Below are positions 24,069 through 25,613 of a stretch of DNA of 25,613 nucleotides, in pieces (within the stretch, counting starts at the first letter, position 1; each line of letters begins with the position of its first letter). Origin of the DNA: JBOHWJ01 sp050736615. Its GTDB lineage: Bacteria; Desulfobacterota; Binatia; Binatales; Binataceae. The notes beneath the pieces were generated by a model, which did no database searches, was not told the DNA's origin, and was given only the letters and a program-made list of their open reading frames with translations. A program made the position numbers and the translations under genes. The DNA is taken from contig JBOHWL010000168.1 in NCBI GenBank assembly GCA_050736615.1, forward strand, positions 1-25,613. The letters run 5' to 3'.

Positions 24069-24414
24069 TTGGTTCGAAAACGACCGCAAGCGTGAAGGAC
24101 GCGTGACTCGAGGCCGATTGTTTGCTATAAGCCAAACTGCTGTCCAGCATAAGTGGATCAAATGGACAACAGAGCTGCGGCCGACCGCTGGATAGCTTGA
24201 GATGGGGTTAACGGCGCGACGCGCGAACAACGTGGGCGTGCTGCCACATCGTATTCGCGCGGCACGCGCTGAAATCCTCTCCGTTTCCAAGGAGAGGCGC
24301 CCACGGCGGTCGTTCTTCAATGGAGAACGGAGCGGGGCGAATAAAGTAGGAGGCCGGCTCAAGCCGGCCTCCTTGTTTGAAGCCAGCAATAGATAAGGGC
24401 ACTCGCAAGCCGTG
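24069..24414. other. 346-bp convergent intergenic region with three hairpins
   Basis: The region separates the convergent crotonase and Met-rich genes. No gene is evident. It contains CCTCTCC/GGAGAGG (24276-24282 with 24291-24297), CGTTCT/AGAACG (24311-24316 with 24324-24329) and the 12-bp terminator hairpin at 24348-24373. The first 200 nt show nothing recognisable. Confidence 0.5.
24348..24375. terminator. Bidirectional terminator hairpin
   Basis: AGGAGGCCGGCT (24348-24359) pairs perfectly with AGCCGGCCTCCT (24362-24373). On the plus strand TTGTTTG follows; on the minus strand ACTTTATTC follows. The position between convergent genes suits a shared terminator. Confidence 0.7.
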
Positions 24415-24783
24415 CTATTTGCCCTTCTGCAATTCCTTTCCATGCTGGATCATCGCATTACCCATCGTTTGCATCATCTCACCGCGAAGTTCCATCATGC
24501 GGCCCATCAGCTTCGGGTCTTTGTGCATCATAGGCATCATTGGCATCATCCCCATGCCACCCATGCAGCCCATGCCCATTCTGTGCATTCCGTGCATCCC
24601 CTCCATGTGCCTCATGCCCATGCCGCCGCCCATCGTCGAACCATGACCGCCTGACACTTCCGTCGGCGAACTTCCGGACGTACTTTGTGATGCCGGTTGG
24701 GCAATGGCGATCGAGGATGCCAGTAGCAGCGATCCGACCGAGGCCAGCAGCCCCGTAACCAAACGGTTAGGTTTCATCCGCAT
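24415..24783 (-). CDS. Methionine/histidine-rich periplasmic protein
   Basis: A 122-aa exported protein. Residues 1-28 form a signal peptide (basic MRMKPNR, hydrophobic core, cleavage after AIA). The mature part has 23 methionines within about 70 residues, interspersed with Gly and His (e.g. MRHMEGMHGMHRMGMGCM and MMPMMPMMHKD). It ends in a helix ELRGEMMQTMGNAMIQHGKEL. Such Met/His clusters bind Cu(I) or Ag(I) in periplasmic copper-handling proteins, so metal binding is a fair inference. GGAGG at 24788-24792 is 4 nt before the ATG at 24783 and 10 nt before the ATG at 24777; either could be used. No copper ATPase or oxidase is adjacent. Confidence 0.75.
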   Translation of the reverse strand: MRMKPNRLVTGLLASVGSLLLASSIAIAQPASQSTSGSSPTEVSGGHGSTMGGGMGMRHMEGMHGMHRMGMGCMGGMGMMPMMPMMHKDPKLMGRMMELRGEMMQTMGNAMIQHGKELQKGK

Positions 24784-24833
24784 ATGTCCTCCGATGCTCA
24801 TAGAGTTTTGCTCGAGGCTTTAGAGCGCGCTTG

Positions 24834-25271
24834 TTAATAGCGCCGAAGCCAGGTTTCGCGCCAGTAGTGGTAATTGCTCCGTGCGCAAAATGAGCGTTGG
24901 CCGGCGCAGTAAACTCCGTCAAGGATAATACATTCGTTGCGAAACTCGCGCATCTGGCTGGACTGTTCGTCAATCCGGCGCGGCATTCTGGAGAGGACGC
25001 GGAAGGTGCGCCCGCAGAATTGAAACATCTCCGGCTTGAATTCCATTCCCTTGTTGCAGCCGCGCCGGTCCAAAGTGCGCAGGATCTCGAGCCGTCCGCG
25101 CACCCGCACCGACTCACCCGGTTGCAGGTCCAATCGTGCGGATGGGGTTTTATGGTAGCGAGAGGAATTCCATGGCGCTCGCGCCCAACGCGTGAATAGC
25201 CACAAAATCGTTTTGCCGCGCAAGTATGTCCTCACGCGGCGCAACTCATCGCTTGCGAGTTCTCCGCGCAA
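24834..25271 (-). CDS. Conserved cysteine-containing protein of unknown function
   Basis: Up to 145 aa. From about residue 48 the sequence matches a family of uncharacterised proteins I recall from actinobacteria and other soil bacteria. It has a GESVRVRGRLEILRTLD opening, then GMEFKPEMFQFCGRTFRVLSR, RIDEQSSQMREFRNECIILDGVYC, and a Cys/Trp C-terminus SFCARSNYHYWRETWLRR. The spaced cysteines could bind metal or a cofactor. The start is unsure: TTG at 25271 or GTG at 25235, neither with a good Shine-Dalgarno. It is read towards the Met-rich gene 50 nt downstream on the same strand. No function can be assigned. Confidence 0.7.
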   Translation of the reverse strand: MRGELASDELRRVRTYLRGKTILWLFTRWARAPWNSSRYHKTPSARLDLQPGESVRVRGRLEILRTLDRRGCNKGMEFKPEMFQFCGRTFRVLSRMPRRIDEQSSQMREFRNECIILDGVYCAGQRSFCARSNYHYWRETWLRRY

Positions 25272-25613
25272 ATTAGATTTGGAGGTGCAACCGCGTCAGG
25301 TGTTGATGACTGAATCCGCTCCGGTCGGCGCCCTGCGCGGTCTAGCGCCTCGGTGTACCTTGGCTCGCTTACACTGAGAGTGTGTGAATTTTTTGAATTG
25401 CCCGAGTTTATGGACAAGCGGAGTCTCTTTGTCTGTCATCCTGAGCCGCCCGAGCGGCGCGAGGGCGTGTCGCACCAGCGGAGCCGCAGGCGGAGCGAGC
25501 AAACGAGTCCGCGAGGTGCGTTGGACAAGGATCGGCGCGGAGCGGTTGAATCTTTTTGACTTTGGGGCATCCGGGCACTGAAACGGAAAATCGCTCCGCG
25601 TCGATCCCTCGAC
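25272..25613. other. Right-end non-coding region
   Basis: No gene can be supported in the last 342 bp. The open frames here consist of repeat-derived Arg/Ser/Glu-rich sequence. It contains the second copy of the dispersed repeat. Confidence 0.5.
25434..25533. repeat. Dispersed repeat unit, copy 2
   Basis: Begins TGTCATCCTGAGCCG, runs through CGGAGCGAGC-type words and ends CGAGTCCGCGAGGTGCGTT-GGACAAGGATC, paralleling the unit at 7349-7492. The first part can form GCCGC-CCGA-GCGGC hairpins. It is intergenic, downstream of no evident gene end. Confidence 0.6.

Noticed and set aside
24412..24654. His/Pro-rich plus-strand open frames opposite the Met-rich gene
   Set aside because: They are the antisense reading of ATG-rich codons. 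The minus-strand frame has a signal peptide and Shine-Dalgarno.
25353..25581. Arg-rich open frames at the right end
   Set aside because: They read through the dispersed repeat and have no supporting motif.

Overview
The window (about 60% GC) looks like a chromosomal stretch from an uncultured, metabolically versatile soil or sediment bacterium. Three proteins belong to families that often use cofactor F420: a DDN/DUF385-type reductase, a split-barrel PPOX-like protein and an LLM-class oxidoreductase. There is also a DUF1329 protein, a D-aminoacylase-type amidohydrolase and aromatic ring-cleavage genes. Such a set would fit Binatota or other deltaproteobacterium-like lineages, but this placement is inference; no rRNA or other marker gene is present.

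Layout. 1-4.2 kb: a zinc-ribbon miniprotein with an intrinsic terminator, arginine N-succinyltransferase (astA) facing an M20 peptidase, a UbiE-type quinone methyltransferase, and a divergent DDN-type reductase. 4.2-7.1 kb: a membrane-bound class III adenylate cyclase, then a PPOX-like gene followed by a rhodanese-CBS gene. The rhodanese reading frame is interrupted by one in-frame TGA at the place where relatives carry a cysteine, with a SECIS-like hairpin directly downstream. This is a strong selenoprotein candidate and the most interesting item here.

7.2-9.1 kb: a small accessory island of lower GC, bounded by a perfect 60-bp direct repeat that is the 3' end of the neighbouring ThDP-enzyme gene. 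It holds a CopG-ParE toxin-antitoxin pair and a HEPN-like protein, plus a scar in which two gene 3' ends are fused back to back. 9.0-12.4 kb: a minus-strand operon of LLM oxidoreductase, NTF2-like protein and ThDP-dependent acetolactate-synthase-like enzyme. 12.5-14.9 kb: a YihY/BrkB membrane protein and a stand-alone LigD polymerase domain.

15.2-18.7 kb: a secreted DUF1329 protein and a D-aminoacylase-like amidohydrolase, each ending in a strong hairpin. 18.8-22 kb: an alpha/beta hydrolase, a XylE-like catechol 2,3-dioxygenase, a dimeric alpha-beta-barrel protein and a dienelactone hydrolase, a plausible aromatic-degradation neighbourhood. 22.1-24.1 kb: a MetX-family acyltransferase/hydrolase and a crotonase-fold protein lacking both usual hydratase glutamates. 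24.4-25.6 kb: a methionine-rich periplasmic protein, a conserved cysteine-containing protein of unknown function, and a second copy of a dispersed repeat also seen near 7.4 kb. No tRNA, rRNA, CRISPR array, transposase or integrase was seen.
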